DNA from: Amia ocellicauda
Taxonomy: Eukaryota > Chordata > Actinopteri > Amiiformes > Amiidae
Assembly (NCBI RefSeq): GCF_036373705.1
Contig: NC_089852.1
Coordinates: 33,121,707-33,185,706 of the forward strand
DNA length: 64,000 nucleotides
Direction: 5' to 3'
Part shown: positions 20,662-32,002 of the stretch, one piece after another
Position numbering within the stretch: the first letter of the stretch is position 1
Layout of the letters: each line of letters begins with the position of its first letter
Notes under the pieces: generated by a model
The model's input: the letters and a program-made list of their open reading frames with translations, nothing else
Databases searched by the model: none
Told to the model about the DNA's origin: nothing
Program-made: the position numbers and the translations under genes

Positions 20662-21351
20662 ATGCAGCAAAATCAAAGCAGAATTAAGTCACACACAGAA
20701 TTTCTTCTGCTTGGATTTCAGGGACTTGGGGAACACAGACAATATCTTTTCATCCCTTTCTTTCTGATAGGGGTATTGTCTTTTGTTGGTAATGCAGCAC
20801 TGATATTCACTATTACAGCAGCAAAGAGTTTACATTCTCCCATGTATGTCTTAATATGTATCAATGCCTGTGTAGACCTGACTTTGCCAATAATATTTGT
20901 TCCAAATATGTTATTAAGCTTTTTATTCAACTGGAATGGAATAACTCTATTGGGTTGTCTGGTTCAAATGTTTTTTGTTCATTTTATTAGTGCCTTTCAG
21001 TCAACGCTACTCCTAGGGATGGCTTTGGATCGCTATGTTGCCATATGTATCCCACTGCGCTACAATGATTACATAAACATTTATTCTTTCTTTAAATTCT
21101 CTGCCTTAGTTATTTTGAGAAATACATGTATTATTTCACTAATAGTGTCCCTAGCCAGTCCTGTTTCCTATTGTGCTTCAAATGTTATTGATCATTGCTT
21201 TTGTGAGCACATGGCTCTGGTAAGTTTAGCCTGTGGAAACACAAGTAAGAATAATATTATTGGGTTGTTTGGAGTTTTTTGCATAACAGTCACTGATATC
21301 GTGGTCATTGTAATTTCATATATAAAAATGTTCAGTTATATAGTTATATAG
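20662..21351 (+). pseudogene. Olfactory receptor OR-B, 3'-truncated by deletion
   Basis: Same receptor type as OR-E (54136), with NQS near the N-terminus, LHSPMY, MALDRYVAIC and the cysteine-rich second extracellular loop all present. It stops at 229 residues, at the end of TM5 (ISYIKMF, then six unrelated residues). The DNA jumps from the TM5 codons straight into sequence that in the OR-E copy lies about 690 bases downstream, inside the hAT element (compare 21340-21513 with 55489-55665). TM6, TM7 and the C-tail are gone, so it cannot form a receptor. Otherwise the frame is undamaged, which suggests a recent loss. Confidence 0.93.
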
Positions 21352-21548
21352 TTTTAATGCATAATTTGGATTAGTGCATGATGTAGTCTCATTCACAATT
21401 TCACAATGCATTTTACACCTCATGATTGCATAGTGCTGTCCACTACGGTAAAGTTCAGATTTATATCAAATACTTTTTTCATACTTAGTAAAGAAAAAAA
21501 ATCTATAGAGTTTACCAGCTATGCACTTTTTTTCATTGACCACAGAGT

Positions 21549-22303
21549 ACATAAGAACATAAGAAAGTTTACAAACGAGAGGGGGCCAATCGACCCATCG
21601 TGCTCGTTTGGTGTTTATTAATATCTAAGTGATCCAAGGATCCTATCCAGACTATTTTTAAATGTTCCCAAACTTTCAGCTTCAACCACATCGCTGGGTA
21701 GTTTATTCCAGATTGTGACTACTCTCTGTGTAAAGAAGTGTCTCCTGTTTTCCGTTTTGAATGCCTTGAAGCCCAATTTCCATTTGTGTCCCCGGGTGCG
21801 TGTGTCCCTGCTGATCTGGAAAAGCTCTGGTTTGATGTGGTCGATGCCTTTCATGATTTTGAAGACTTGGAACAAGTCTCCACATAGTCTCCTCTGTTCC
21901 AGGGTGAAAAGGTTCAGTTCCCTCAGTCTCTCCGAGTAGGACTTTCCCTTCAAACCTGGAATAAGTCTGGTTGCTCTCCTCTGAACTGCCTCTAGAGCAG
22001 CGATATCTTTCTTGAAGTGTGGTGCCCAGAACTGTACACAGTATTCCAGATGAGGTATAACTAGTGCATTGTACAGTCTTAACATTACTTCCCTTGTTTT
22101 AAATTCTACACTTTTGACAATATACCCTAGCATTCTGTTTGCCTTTTTTATTGGTTCCCCACATTGCTTGGTTGGAGAAAGTGAGGAGTCCACATAGACT
22201 CCTAAGTCTTTCTCATGCATTACTTCATCTAGATCTGTACCTCCCATAGTCTAATTATAGTGGACATTTTTGTTACCTGCATGTATTACCTTGCACTTGT
22301 CCA
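21549..22303 (-). mobile_element. CR1-like LINE, 3' part (downstream of Gypsy insertion)
   Basis: Carries the C-terminal part of CR1 reverse transcriptase as one clean frame (22247-21618): KDLGVYVDSSLS, LEYCVQFWAPH, LEAVQRRATRLIPGL, FTQRVVTIWNKLPSDVV. Its 3' end is the ATAAGAACATAAGAA-type terminus. It is continuous with 29092-31480 once the Gypsy element is removed. Only the 3' third remains intact in frame. Confidence 0.9.
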
Positions 22304-22655
22304 TGTGGTGGGTACAGAAGCGTGAACAAAGTATATTAAACTAATATGAAATATGGGTGAACAGACCAGAGAGTATTAACTTTCTGTGACTAAAAGTGAG
22401 TGTATTTGAATGTACTTTATAGTAGGCATTACACTTGTTAATGTGTGATGATCGATGTTTCTGGCCTAGTTTATTGGAGCAGCTGATGACTCGATTGTTT
22501 TTCCTTTTTTTTTTGTTTTCTGATCATTCACCTGAAGGGGGAGGGGCCGCGCTGCATAGACATTACAGAGACTCTGATGAAGCAGCAGCATTCCTGTGTC
22601 CTGTCATTATTTAATATAATTATTTTCCCCCTCATCAGGCGGTGAGGGTACTACA
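22304..22655 (+). repeat. Gypsy 5' LTR
   Basis: 352 bases, TGTGGTGGGTAC to GGGTACTACA. Roughly ten differences from the 3' LTR by eye (about 97% identity). The following TTTTGTAGGCCCCAGCGAGA should hold the primer-binding site; I cannot assign the tRNA. Confidence 0.93.
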
Positions 22656-22909
22656 TTTTGTAGGCCCCAGCGAGATCTGAATGCAGTACGAGTTGGCTTC
22701 CAGTGAAGACAGCCCGCTTCCAGTGCCATTCAGTCTACTACTCAGCCCAGGTGACCAGTAGAGTGAAGGTGTTTGGTGTCCGTGTAGAGCCAGGAAGGAG
22801 AGTGCAAGCAATCTGAGGTTAATCTTCAATACCAGGAGCGCTTCAGTATTCCAGCCAGATAAGGACATTTCTTCTATCACTTTACACACATCTAAACACT
22901 GAGTAACTC

Positions 22910-24517
22910 ATGGATCACATCAGGTATCTGAAGCTTGAGATGATAGGAGCAGTATATGCTCTCTCAAAGGAAAAGTTGATTGAACTGTGTGAATTCCTAG
23001 GGATTGAGTGTGAACATGCCAGTAGCCAAAGCCGGTCATTTCTTGTTTCTGTGATTGTAAGACACATTGAGAGAGAGGCATTAGAGGAGCTAGAAGATGC
23101 TGGTATGGCAGAGCTTTTGTGTCTGAAAGACAAAATCTGTGAAATTCAGCGGGTTAATGGAAATAGCGATTCAGAAGAATATGTAGCACAGACGATTAAG
23201 AGAGTGGATGTAAATCCAGTAGCAGACACCACAGAGCAGGAAAAACTGCAAAAAGAAATCGACACATTACAATTAGCTCTGCAGAGGTTAATAGAGCAAA
23301 ATCAGGGTGCAGCAAATTGCACGTACCAAAACACTAGCACACGTCAAAACACAAACATACCACAAAGCCCTTACACATCACGAAGTTCAAACATGCAGCA
23401 AGACACAAGCACATACCTGCACCCAGTGTTAGCCCGACAAGCCATGCCTACCTGGAACAAAGAATTCAAGATATCAGGACAGATAGGTGAACCTGGACAA
23501 AAAGATAAGCTCACCTTTTCAAGTTTGGCCCAACAAATCGAACATGGATTGAGCAGGGGAGTTTCAGATCTTGAAATAGTGGATGCAGTGATAAGAGCAA
23601 TCGCACCAGGCATGCAGCTGCGCAGTTACCTGGAGGGAAAACTAAATTTGACCCTACCTGTGCTGAGACGTATTCTGAGAGCGCATTTTCAAGAAAGAGG
23701 TGCGACTGAATTGTACAAACTGCTTACCTCCGAAGTGCAAAGTAATAAAGAGACCCCACAAAGTTTCCTCGTTAGGTGTTTTGATTTGAGACAAAAGATC
23801 CTGTTCGCATCTAAGGAAGCGGAATCCAGTTTGAAATATGACCCGAACTTAGTTCAGAGCATGTTTCTTCACACTGTCCTTACTGGCCTGCAAAATGACA
23901 GTATCAGGAGTGACCTGCAACCCTACTTGACTACAATTGATGTGAGTGATGAAACTCTCTTTGATAAACTCAATATTGCTTGTGCCAATGAAACAGAGCG
24001 TCAAAGCAAAAAGAAGCTTCAAGCTCAACAACAGCACCCCAAGCTGCATACAGTACAGGTCAGTGAAGCTGCTGTCAAAAAGAAAAAGATGCCATGTCAG
24101 AAAAGTACAGAGAAACATGAGCCTGATATTATGAGTGAGTTAAAGGAAATGCGATCAGAGATGGCGTTGCTAAAGGACCTCAGTGCAGAGGTTTCTCAAA
24201 TTAAAGAGTCTATTCGACAACCACAGGTCATGCCCACACAGTGCTCTACCCTTGTGAGAGTTCAAACTGTCAGGCCACCGCTCCAGTCTGCATACCCACC
24301 TCAAGGTTATGTGCAGCTGTATGACAGGAGAGGGGACATGTTCCAACAGCAACAATGTCTGGTATGTCAGCAGAGTGGGTTGGATGTGTACTGTACTCAC
24401 TGCTATAGGTGTGGCAGTAGTGATCATTTTCTGGCTGGTTGTAGAGCACGAGGGCCAACGATGTACAGAGACCAGTCGTTAAACGGGACAGGGTCACGAC
24501 TGCGGGACGAGGAGTGA
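22910..24517 (+). CDS. gag: Gypsy gag polyprotein
   Basis: A 535-residue intact frame: structural capsid and nucleocapsid precursor of the retrotransposon. Residues 1-100 are helical and charged; 105-135 form a coiled-coil-like run; 135-170 are Thr/Asn/Gln-rich; about 175-375 have the alpha-helical capsid character of Ty3-type gag (FLVRCFDLRQKILFA, VLTGLQNDSIRSDL). Near the C-terminus a zinc knuckle CYRCGSSDHFLAGC (CX2CX4HX4C) would bind RNA, preceded by CLVCQQ. The frame ends TGA at 24515 and pol follows in the -1 frame. It is the only Gypsy ORF with no visible lesion. It starts at the first ATG of the long frame. Confidence 0.85.
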   Translation: MDHIRYLKLEMIGAVYALSKEKLIELCEFLGIECEHASSQSRSFLVSVIVRHIEREALEELEDAGMAELLCLKDKICEIQRVNGNSDSEEYVAQTIKRVDVNPVADTTEQEKLQKEIDTLQLALQRLIEQNQGAANCTYQNTSTRQNTNIPQSPYTSRSSNMQQDTSTYLHPVLARQAMPTWNKEFKISGQIGEPGQKDKLTFSSLAQQIEHGLSRGVSDLEIVDAVIRAIAPGMQLRSYLEGKLNLTLPVLRRILRAHFQERGATELYKLLTSEVQSNKETPQSFLVRCFDLRQKILFASKEAESSLKYDPNLVQSMFLHTVLTGLQNDSIRSDLQPYLTTIDVSDETLFDKLNIACANETERQSKKKLQAQQQHPKLHTVQVSEAAVKKKKMPCQKSTEKHEPDIMSELKEMRSEMALLKDLSAEVSQIKESIRQPQVMPTQCSTLVRVQTVRPPLQSAYPPQGYVQLYDRRGDMFQQQQCLVCQQSGLDVYCTHCYRCGSSDHFLAGCRARGPTMYRDQSLNGTGSRLRDEE

Positions 24518-24531
24518 CCAGTTATGCAACT

Positions 24532-27500
24532 ATGTCCCCACAAAGCTGCGCACAGTGTGGTATCACAGGTTCTGATCTTAGACTGTGACAATGCGTTGCC
24601 TGTAAACAAACATTGTATTGTTCCAAAGCATGTGAAGCTAATCACTGGACAGTCCATATGAACCAATGTAACCAGACACCAAGAGTACACACAAATTCTG
24701 CAATGCACAGAAAGAAATGGGAAACCAACAAGTCTACACGTGCCGCCTTTGTAGGAAAACAGTGTCTGGTACAGTGTTACATCCAAGGCCAGCTTGTTGA
24801 TGCATTATGGGATACAGGATCTCAAGTGTGTATAGTGGATGAACTGTGGAAAAATGAGCACTTACCGAATATCAGACTGAGAGATGTTGCAGAGGTAATT
24901 GATGCGCCTGATGGACTCCATCTAGTGGCAGCAAACGGACAGGACATACCTTATACAGGGTGGTTGGAAGTGGCTTTGGTTTGGCATCAAATGAAGTGGA
25001 AACCGATGAACTTGTCATTCCTGTGTTGTTGATGAGGGGTAGTCAGCTTCGTCATCCTATCATCAGATATAATGTGATCGAGCAAATGGTGAACAACAAG
25101 GGAATAACGCAGCCAATCACAAGTGGATTCCTAAGAACAGCCTGTCCTAGTGTAGCAACAGGAACAGTTCAAGCTTTCATCAAACAAATCCATGTTGAGG
25201 CACCATGTGAATATACAGTCAAAACAACAAAGGAAAATGTTATCGTGCCCAAACACACATCAGTACAAATTGAATGCAGAGTGCAGTCTCACCGACCAAA
25301 GGAAGAGATGGTGCTTATCTTTGAGCCTGACGTTAATCCACAGTAGACGGAGGGGTTGGAGTTCTGTGAGACGATTGTGACCTTGCGGAAACATACTTCT
25401 TCACACATAATTGTCAGTGTACAGAACCTTACAGATCATGACCTGATGTTAGCGGGCAAGACGGTCATAGGAACAGTGCAACCATTACAGGCCGTGTACC
25501 CAACTGCTGCGTTTGTGGACCCTAGCTTAACCTCTGTAAGGATCAATCAAATAAAAAGTGAAATCACCCATACCTCCGACATCGCATGGGTTCCGCCAGT
25601 TGACTTGAGCCACCTCAGCGAGTCTGAAAAGCAAATGGCCCAGAAGATGTTAAAAGAGGAAGCAGCTTCATTTTCTGAATCTGAAAGTGACATAGGTTGC
25701 ATAGAGAGACTACAACTAGCCATTTCATTGAAAGACGCTACTCCTGTTGTATGCATTTACCGGTCAGTGCCTAAACCCCTCTACCAAGAAATGAAAAACT
25801 ACCTGCATGATCTCATTGTGCAAGGATGGGTGCAGAAATCAAACTCACCATATGCCTCACCTGTTGTATGCGTTTGGAAAAAAGATGGGAGCTTACGCCT
25901 GTGTATCGATTACAGGGAATTGAATCGTAAAACTCATCCTGATCGACAGCCCATCCCCCGTGTACAAGACATAATGGATAGTTTGGGAGGGAACTCCTGA
26001 TTTTCAATTCTTGACCAAGGAAAAGCATATCATCAGGGCTTCATGGCCAAGGAGAGCAGACCATTAACAGCCTTTGTGACACCGTGGGGTTTATACGAGT
26101 GGATCAGAATACCCTTCGGCCTGATGAATGCTCCTTCAGCTTTTCAACGCTGCATGGAGGAGTGTCTGGACGATCTAAGAGACAATATATGCGTTCCCTA
26201 TTTGGATGACACATTAGTTTTCAGCAAAACCTTTGAAAATCACGTGGAGGATGTGAGAAAAGTCTTGCAAAGATTGAGGCAGTATGGAATAAAGCTAAAG
26301 CCTAGTAAATGTGAACTATTCCAGCGTGAGGTACGGTACCTTGGGAGGATTGTGTCTGCGGAAGGGAATAAGATGGACCCAGCCGATACAGCTGCTGTGA
26401 GAGACCTGAAAGAGAAAAGACCGAGTACAGTTGGGCAGCTGAGAGCAGTCATGGGCCTGTTGAGTTACTATCGACAGTATATAAAAGATTTCTCCAGAAT
26501 CGCGAGTACCTTTTACGACCTGCTGAGACAAACGGAGAGAAACAAAGAGGATTGCAAGGATACAAAGAATCCACAGTGGAAAGGAAAGAATAGGGGAGTG
26601 CCCTCTCAGATGCCAATTGTGTGGATGAACAAGCACCAAGAGATACTGGAGGGACTGATAGACTGTCTGGTTGAGCCACCTGTTCTCGCATTCCCAGACT
26701 TCTCACAGCCATTCGTACTTCATACTGACGCATCAAATCAGGGACTTGGAGTTGTTTTGTACCAAAGACAAGGCAGAAAGCTTAGGGTCATCGCTTATGG
26801 GTCCCGAACATTGACATTGACAGGCAAACTGGAGTTCCTGGCCCTAAAGTGGGCTGTCACTGAAAAATTCAAGGATTATCTGTACTATGCCCCCACATTC
26901 ACTGTGTATAGTGATAATAATCTGCTCACCTATGTCTTGACTAGTGCAAAGCTAAATGCAACGGGATGTAGATGGGTGGCAGAACTTGCAGATTTTCATT
27001 TTAACATCAAATACAGGCAGGCAAAGAAAATGTGGACGCAGACAGCCTATCCAGAATGCCCTTAAACATTGAGACAATAATGAAAAGATGCACCGAAGAA
27101 TTACCATCTGACTGTGTGGAAGCTACCATCCAATCGGTAGAGGCACCACAATCTAACCTCTCCTGGACTGCAATGATTTCTCTTGATGACACCCTTACAT
27201 CCGAGCATGTATGTGAGCCATTGCCTGTGGATTAGATCAGACAAGCACAGCGAAATGATGACCACATTGGACCCGTTTTACAGTTTAAGCTGTCTGACAA
27301 AAAGCCAACGGGACATCTGTTTAAGACCTTGAGTGCACAAAGTAAATGCTTACTGTGCAGTTGGGACAAACTTTTCTTGGGAGACGATGGCATCCTCCGT
27401 AGACAGACAAACACCCGAACACAGCTGATCTTACTGGCGAAGTACAAGCAACATGTGTTGAGAGAATTACTTGACCACATGGGGCATCAAGGCGTAGATC

Positions 27501-28578
27501 TGACAATGTCCTTGATCAGAGAAAGATTCTATTGGCCACGAATGCACTATGAAGTTGATAATTATGTGACCAAAAGTTGTGCTTGCCTGAAACAAAAGAA
27601 ACCATGTAAGGAGACCAGAGCACCACTCCAAAATATTGTCACTACTCACCCGTTCGAGCTGGTCTCCATTGACTTCTTACACCTGGATAAATGTAAAGGA
27701 GGGTATGACCATTAGTAGACCATTTCACATGATTCGCACAAGCCTACGCAACTACCTCAAAATCAGCTAAAACGGTGGTTGACAATTTGTTTAATGACTA
27801 CACTCCGAAGTTTGGGTTCCGCAAAGAATTCATCATGACCAAGGAGCGGAGTTTGAAAACCAGCTGGTTGCTCAGTTGAAGAAGAGTAGTGGAGTTGTTG
27901 GATCAAGGACAACGCCGTATCACCCCCAAGGGAATGGGCAGGTTGAACGTTTCAACCGAACGTTGCTTCAGATGTTGAAGACGTTGACTGAAAAGCAGAA
28001 AAGCAACTGGAAAGAATCACTAAATAAACTTACCTTTGCATACAACAGCACACGTTGTGAAGTAACAGGATTTTCACCATTTTACTTACTGTTTGGAAGG
28101 TCCCCAAGGTTACCTGTGGATCTGCTGTTTGACTTGACCTCCGAAACCAGAACTACGGACCATAGAGTATGCAAAGAGATGGAAACAAGAAATGCAAGAA
28201 GCTTTTGAAATTGCCAAACAGACAGCGAAGAAGTCAGCAGAGAGGAATAAGAAGAATTATGATGGGAAGGTGAGGAGTTCCATATTGTGTCCTGGAGATC
28301 GTGTCCTAGTGCGAAACTGGACGAATGATTACGAAACAACAGTACAATCGGAAAGTGAAGGCTTACCTCAACAGGGAGTAGATACGATGGACGAGGAACA
28401 ACCTGTAAGACAACCTGATGACGTGGCAGATGCTCATGCAGCCCCAAATGAGAGTAACAGTGAAGGAGAACAGGGGTACAGATTGCCTAGGAGAGAAAGG
28501 AGAACACCGAAAACATTCACATATGACTACCTAGGTACCCCAGCATGCTATAGTGTAGAGAATCCAAACACAATATAA
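24532..28578 (+). pseudogene. pol: Gypsy pol: MYND finger, protease, RT, RNase H, integrase (broken)
   Basis: Domains in order: a MYND-type zinc finger (24545-24680; CAQC, CVAC, YCSKACEANHW, H, C) with one internal TGA at 24586; aspartic protease ALWDTGSQVCIV (about 24800); RT with LRLCIDYRELNRKT (about 25890) and active site [11 protein letters not shown] (about 26195-26225); RNase H with [13 protein letters not shown] (about 26720) and YSDNN; integrase HHCC finger (HMGHQG to CACLKQKK, 27476-27600), core Asp in VSIDFLHLD (about 27670) and Glu region in [13 protein letters not shown] (about 27920-27960). Stops or frameshifts occur near 25030, 25344, 25998, 27063, 27233, 27713 and 28200. The second catalytic Asp of integrase lies in a damaged stretch (27720-27870). 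Not functional. Confidence 0.9.
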
Positions 28579-28742
28579 TTTCACCCGACACCACATGAAA
28601 TGCAGAACTTTACACCATGGGCTCAGCCAGTTTCACAGTATCAGCCAGTATATTTATATGCATGCTGAAAAGACCCTGAAATAGAGTGGAAAAATTGTAA
28701 GAAGAGTAATGTCGGGACGACATTTATTGTTGAAGGGGAGAG

Positions 28743-29091
28743 TGTGGTGGGTACAGAATCGTGAACAAAGTATATTAAACTAATATGAAATATGCGTGAA
28801 CAGACCAGAGAGTATTAACTTTCTGTGACTAAAAGTGAGTGTATTTGAATGTACTTTATAGTAGACATTACACTTGTTAATGTGTGATGATCGATGTTTC
28901 TGGCCTAGTTTATTGGAGCAGCTGATATATCGATTGCTTTTCCTTTTTTTTGTTTTCTGATCGTTCACCTGAAGAGGGAGGGGCCGCGCTGCATAGACAT
29001 TACAGAGACTCTGATGAAGCAGCAGCATTCCTGTGTCCTGTCATTATTTAATATAATTATTTTCCCCCTCATCGGCGGTGAGGGTACTACA
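28743..29091 (+). repeat. Gypsy 3' LTR
   Basis: 349 bases, the same ends as the 5' LTR. Small differences include a shorter T-run and a missing A in ATCAGGCGG/ATCGGCGG. Confidence 0.93.
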
Positions 29092-29092
29092 T

Positions 29093-30107
29093 CCACATTG
29101 AATTTCATTTGCCAGGTGTCAGCCCACAACTGAATATTATCTAAGTCCCTCTGAATAGCCTGTGCTGCCAAGATTGTATCTGCTGAGCCACCTATTTTAG
29201 TATCATCTGCAAATTTGACAAGTTTGCAAACTATCCCAGAGTCCAGATCATTAATATAGATTAGAAAAAGCAAATGCCCTAGTACTGATCCCTGAGGAAC
29301 TCCACTGACAACCTCACTCCAGTTAGAAGCAACTCCTCTAATCGACACCCTCTGTTTCCTATACATCAATAAGTTCATAATCCATCTACTTACATTACCC
29401 TGAATGCCTACAGCTTCCAATTTGAGGATCAGTCTTTGGTGTGGAACCTTATCAAAAGCTTTTTGAAAATCTAAGTATATCATATCATAGGCTTTCACCT
29501 GATCTACAGCTGCAGTTGCATGTTCAAGAAATTCTAATTAATTAGTAAGACATGATCTGCCTCATCTAAACCCATGTTGACTATCTCCAAGAATATGGTT
29601 TTCATTAAGATGCTCCTCTATTTTATGTCTAATCATTTTTTCCAACATTTTACAAGTGATGCAGGTGATACTGATTGGTCTGTAATTTCCTGGCTCAGTT
29701 TTGTCCCCTTTCTTGTGGATTGGTATGACATTTGCTGTCTTCCAGTCAGTTGGCACATCCCCTTTTCTAAGTGTCATTTGGAATATTTGAGTTAGCGGCC
29801 TATAAATAATTTCCCTCATTTATTTAAGTACTGTTGGAAATATCCCATCTGGCCCAGGTGATTTGTTGGTTTTTAATTCTGCTAGTCCCTTTAGTACCTC
29901 CTCCTCATTTATCCTGATATCTCTTAGGGTTTGACTGGACTGATTGTCAACCTGTGGCATGTCATCTGTTTTTTCTTTGGTAAAAACATCTGTGAAATAC
30001 TCATTTAGAACATTTGCCACATTTTGTTCGTTTTCCAAGTCACATGCTAGCACTGTGGCTTCCAAGTCTAACATTTTGTTCCTTATACTCCTGGCATTGA
30101 GGTACAA
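29093..30107 (-). pseudogene. CR1 ORF2: endonuclease stub and reverse transcriptase N-terminal half
   Basis: Starts with the endonuclease motif MYLNARSIRNKMLDLE but jumps at once to the linker before RT, so most of the endonuclease (about 200 codons) is deleted. RT motifs follow: NKSPGPDGI, WKTANVIPIHKKGD, NYRPIS, LDFQKAFDKVPH (first catalytic Asp), VPQGSVLG, KFADDTKIGG (FADD active site). Breaks near 29820 and 29530. The frame is cut at 29093 by the Gypsy insertion and resumes at 22303. Confidence 0.88.
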
Positions 30108-30352
30108 ACATTTCAGGACTTTCCTACTAGCAGTTTCCCTTGGTTTTCTTTCCTTAGATGAACATCTCCCATTGTCAGAGCTCCCTGCCCCCCTGGTTCC
30201 TAGTTTAAATGATTCTTAATTTCACTGCACATACACTCTCCCAATGCATTAGCCCCCCTTCTGTTTAGATGTAGACTGCCCGGTTTGTACAGGTCCCATC
30301 TATCCCAGAAGAAAGACCAATGCTCCATAAACCTAAAACCCTCTTCCTTACA

Positions 30353-31140
30353 CTAAGCTTTCAACCACATGTTAAACTTTCTAATCTCTGCCTGTCGTCC
30401 TGGCCTGGCATGTGGTACTGGAAGTATTTCAGAGAAAACTACCGTGGAGGTTCTGCTCTTTAATTTTGTTCCTAACCCTTTTAATTTGTCTTGCAGAACC
30501 TCTGTCCTACCTTTTCCTATGTTATTGGTTCCAATGTGGACCATGACCAGTGGATTCCCCCCCCGGCTTTGACCAGTAGCCTGTCTACTAGTTTTAGGAG
30601 ATCTGCAACAAGAGCACCAGGCAGGCAAGATACCATGCGGGTCTCCTTGTCACTAGAACACACTGTGTGATCTACACCTCTAAGAATTGAGTCTCCTACT
30701 ATAACTACCTCCCTCTTCAGTGGGGAAGTGGGCACCATGGTGCTCTGGTGCTCAACTGCCCCCCCATCACCCTCTGAGCTGTCACTGTCCAGCTCGGTGT
30801 CCAGCAGTTGGAACCTATTGGGCAATTCTAGCTCTTGGGGTGTCTCTAGGGGTTGTGCACACCCTTTTCTGCGGTTACGACCTACTGTAACCCAGCAGTT
30901 CTCTACACTGTCCTGCTCTAAGGTCTCAACTCTCCTAGGTTTTGGCGTCCACACCATCTCTGTCATGGTCTGATTGACCAATTCTTCTATATCACTAATA
31001 CAGCGCAGATCGGCATGATGAGCCTCAAGATCACGAACCTTGATCCGAGGATTTCAACCTGCCGACAACGTTCACAAATGAAGCCTTCTTGGATGAGTTC
31101 ATCCAGGAAGGCAATCATTCTACAAACCTGACACTGTAGT
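30353..31140 (-). pseudogene. CR1 ORF1: zinc finger plus SGNH esterase-like domain
   Basis: From about 31135 a CQVCRMI...CERC pair suggests a small zinc-binding finger. A 154-codon frame (30981-30517) and an overlapping one (30628-30353) give an esterase domain of the SGNH type known from CR1 ORF1: VVIVGDSILRGVD holds the nucleophile Ser in GDS, and VMVHIGTNNIG (second frame) the GTN block. Frameshifts near 30560 and 31000 break it. In active CR1 elements this protein binds RNA and has esterase activity. Confidence 0.7.
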
Positions 31141-31485
31141 GGCCACTTTTTTCTAAATGTTTTTTTCTGCCTAACTTTTGTCAGCGAGAAACAGCGCAGC
31201 TAATGTCAATTAAGGCAAACTTAAAACAAAATTAGCAATGCTAAGACTGGTCTGAAACTAGTCAAACAACAAGATGGCTGCCTCTCACCTGTACTTTCCT
31301 GTCTCTCTGTGTGGCAACTTGTAAATACTTCTGTTTACCTCTTGGTCTCAACAGCTTCTTTAAGTAGCTTTTGTCTACCTGCCCCCAATTCACACCTAAC
31401 AGGCCGCACCTGGCTCCTCCTGCAACAGAATTCCTGCTAGTCCTAGACAAAATCTCCCTTCTACAACCTGTTTACTTTCACCAAC

Positions 31486-31809
31486 TCAGCAGCTGAACTG
31501 AATGGACTTCAATTTAGGCAAACTACAGACAATGCTAACAATGTTACTTTCTCTCTGGCTTTCATCCTCACTTTCATTGTCACTCGAAATCGAAAATACC
31601 TGATCCTTGCTTTTCTGTACTATTCTTTCTTCATCGCTATCACTGTCCTCTGACTCAATCTCAAAGTCACTCGTATCTCCATTAACAATGGCCTCCAGTA
31701 CATCCTGAACTGAGTAAATCCTTCCTCTCTTTGTCAATGGAATTCTGAAAAATGAGTATGTATATATTGTGTTTTGCTTTGGCAGGAAGTGTTCTGCTTG
31801 ACATGCCAA
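31486..31809 (-). pseudogene. Acidic N-terminal fragment, possibly of a piggyBac-type transposase
   Basis: Minus-strand 107-codon frame containing YSVQDVLEAIVNG followed by an Asp/Glu/Ser-rich tract. This resembles the unstructured acidic start of piggyBac transposases, in which a short DVLEAI-type motif precedes many acidic residues. No catalytic domain follows. The match is weak, so the call is tentative. Confidence 0.25.
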
Positions 31810-32002
31810 TAAAGCATTTGAACTTGAACTTGTATTCTTTTATTTAAATTTAAACCATGGTGTAATGGAGCTCTAATTGCATATTACATATTCAAACTAC
31901 AGATAGGAGTTGATGGTATAATAGATTACATAATGGAAAGTTGAGAAAGAACACCTACTTTGCTCAAATAAATTATCATAATAGGCTATATTCCTCTTAC
32001 AA

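Larger units (their letters stand above)
19240..21513 (+). repeat. Segmental duplication copy of 52725-55660 (OR-B)
   Basis: Near-identical to the OR-E region from the shared GTTAGAAACTGTTATCAGCA block through the coding exon, with one deletion of about 690 bases in the 3' part. Only about five amino-acid differences are seen over the first 225 residues. Confidence 0.9.
22304..29091 (+). mobile_element. Full-length Ty3/Gypsy LTR retrotransposon, inactivated
   Basis: About 6.8 kb: 5' LTR, a leader, gag, pol (protease, RT, RNase H, integrase), a purine tract GAAGGGGAGAG (28732-28742) and 3' LTR. Flanked by a 4-base duplication TCCA (22300-22303, 29092-29095) of CR1 sequence. The gene order PR-RT-RH-IN is the Gypsy order. 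At least six lesions in pol. Confidence 0.95.
29092..31480 (-). mobile_element. CR1-like LINE, 5' part (ORF1 and ORF2 start)
   Basis: Minus-strand continuation of the CR1 element split by Gypsy. Reading from 31480 downward: 5' leader, ORF1, a truncated endonuclease start, then RT. Together with 21549-22303 it makes about 3.1 kb of CR1. Confidence 0.9.
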
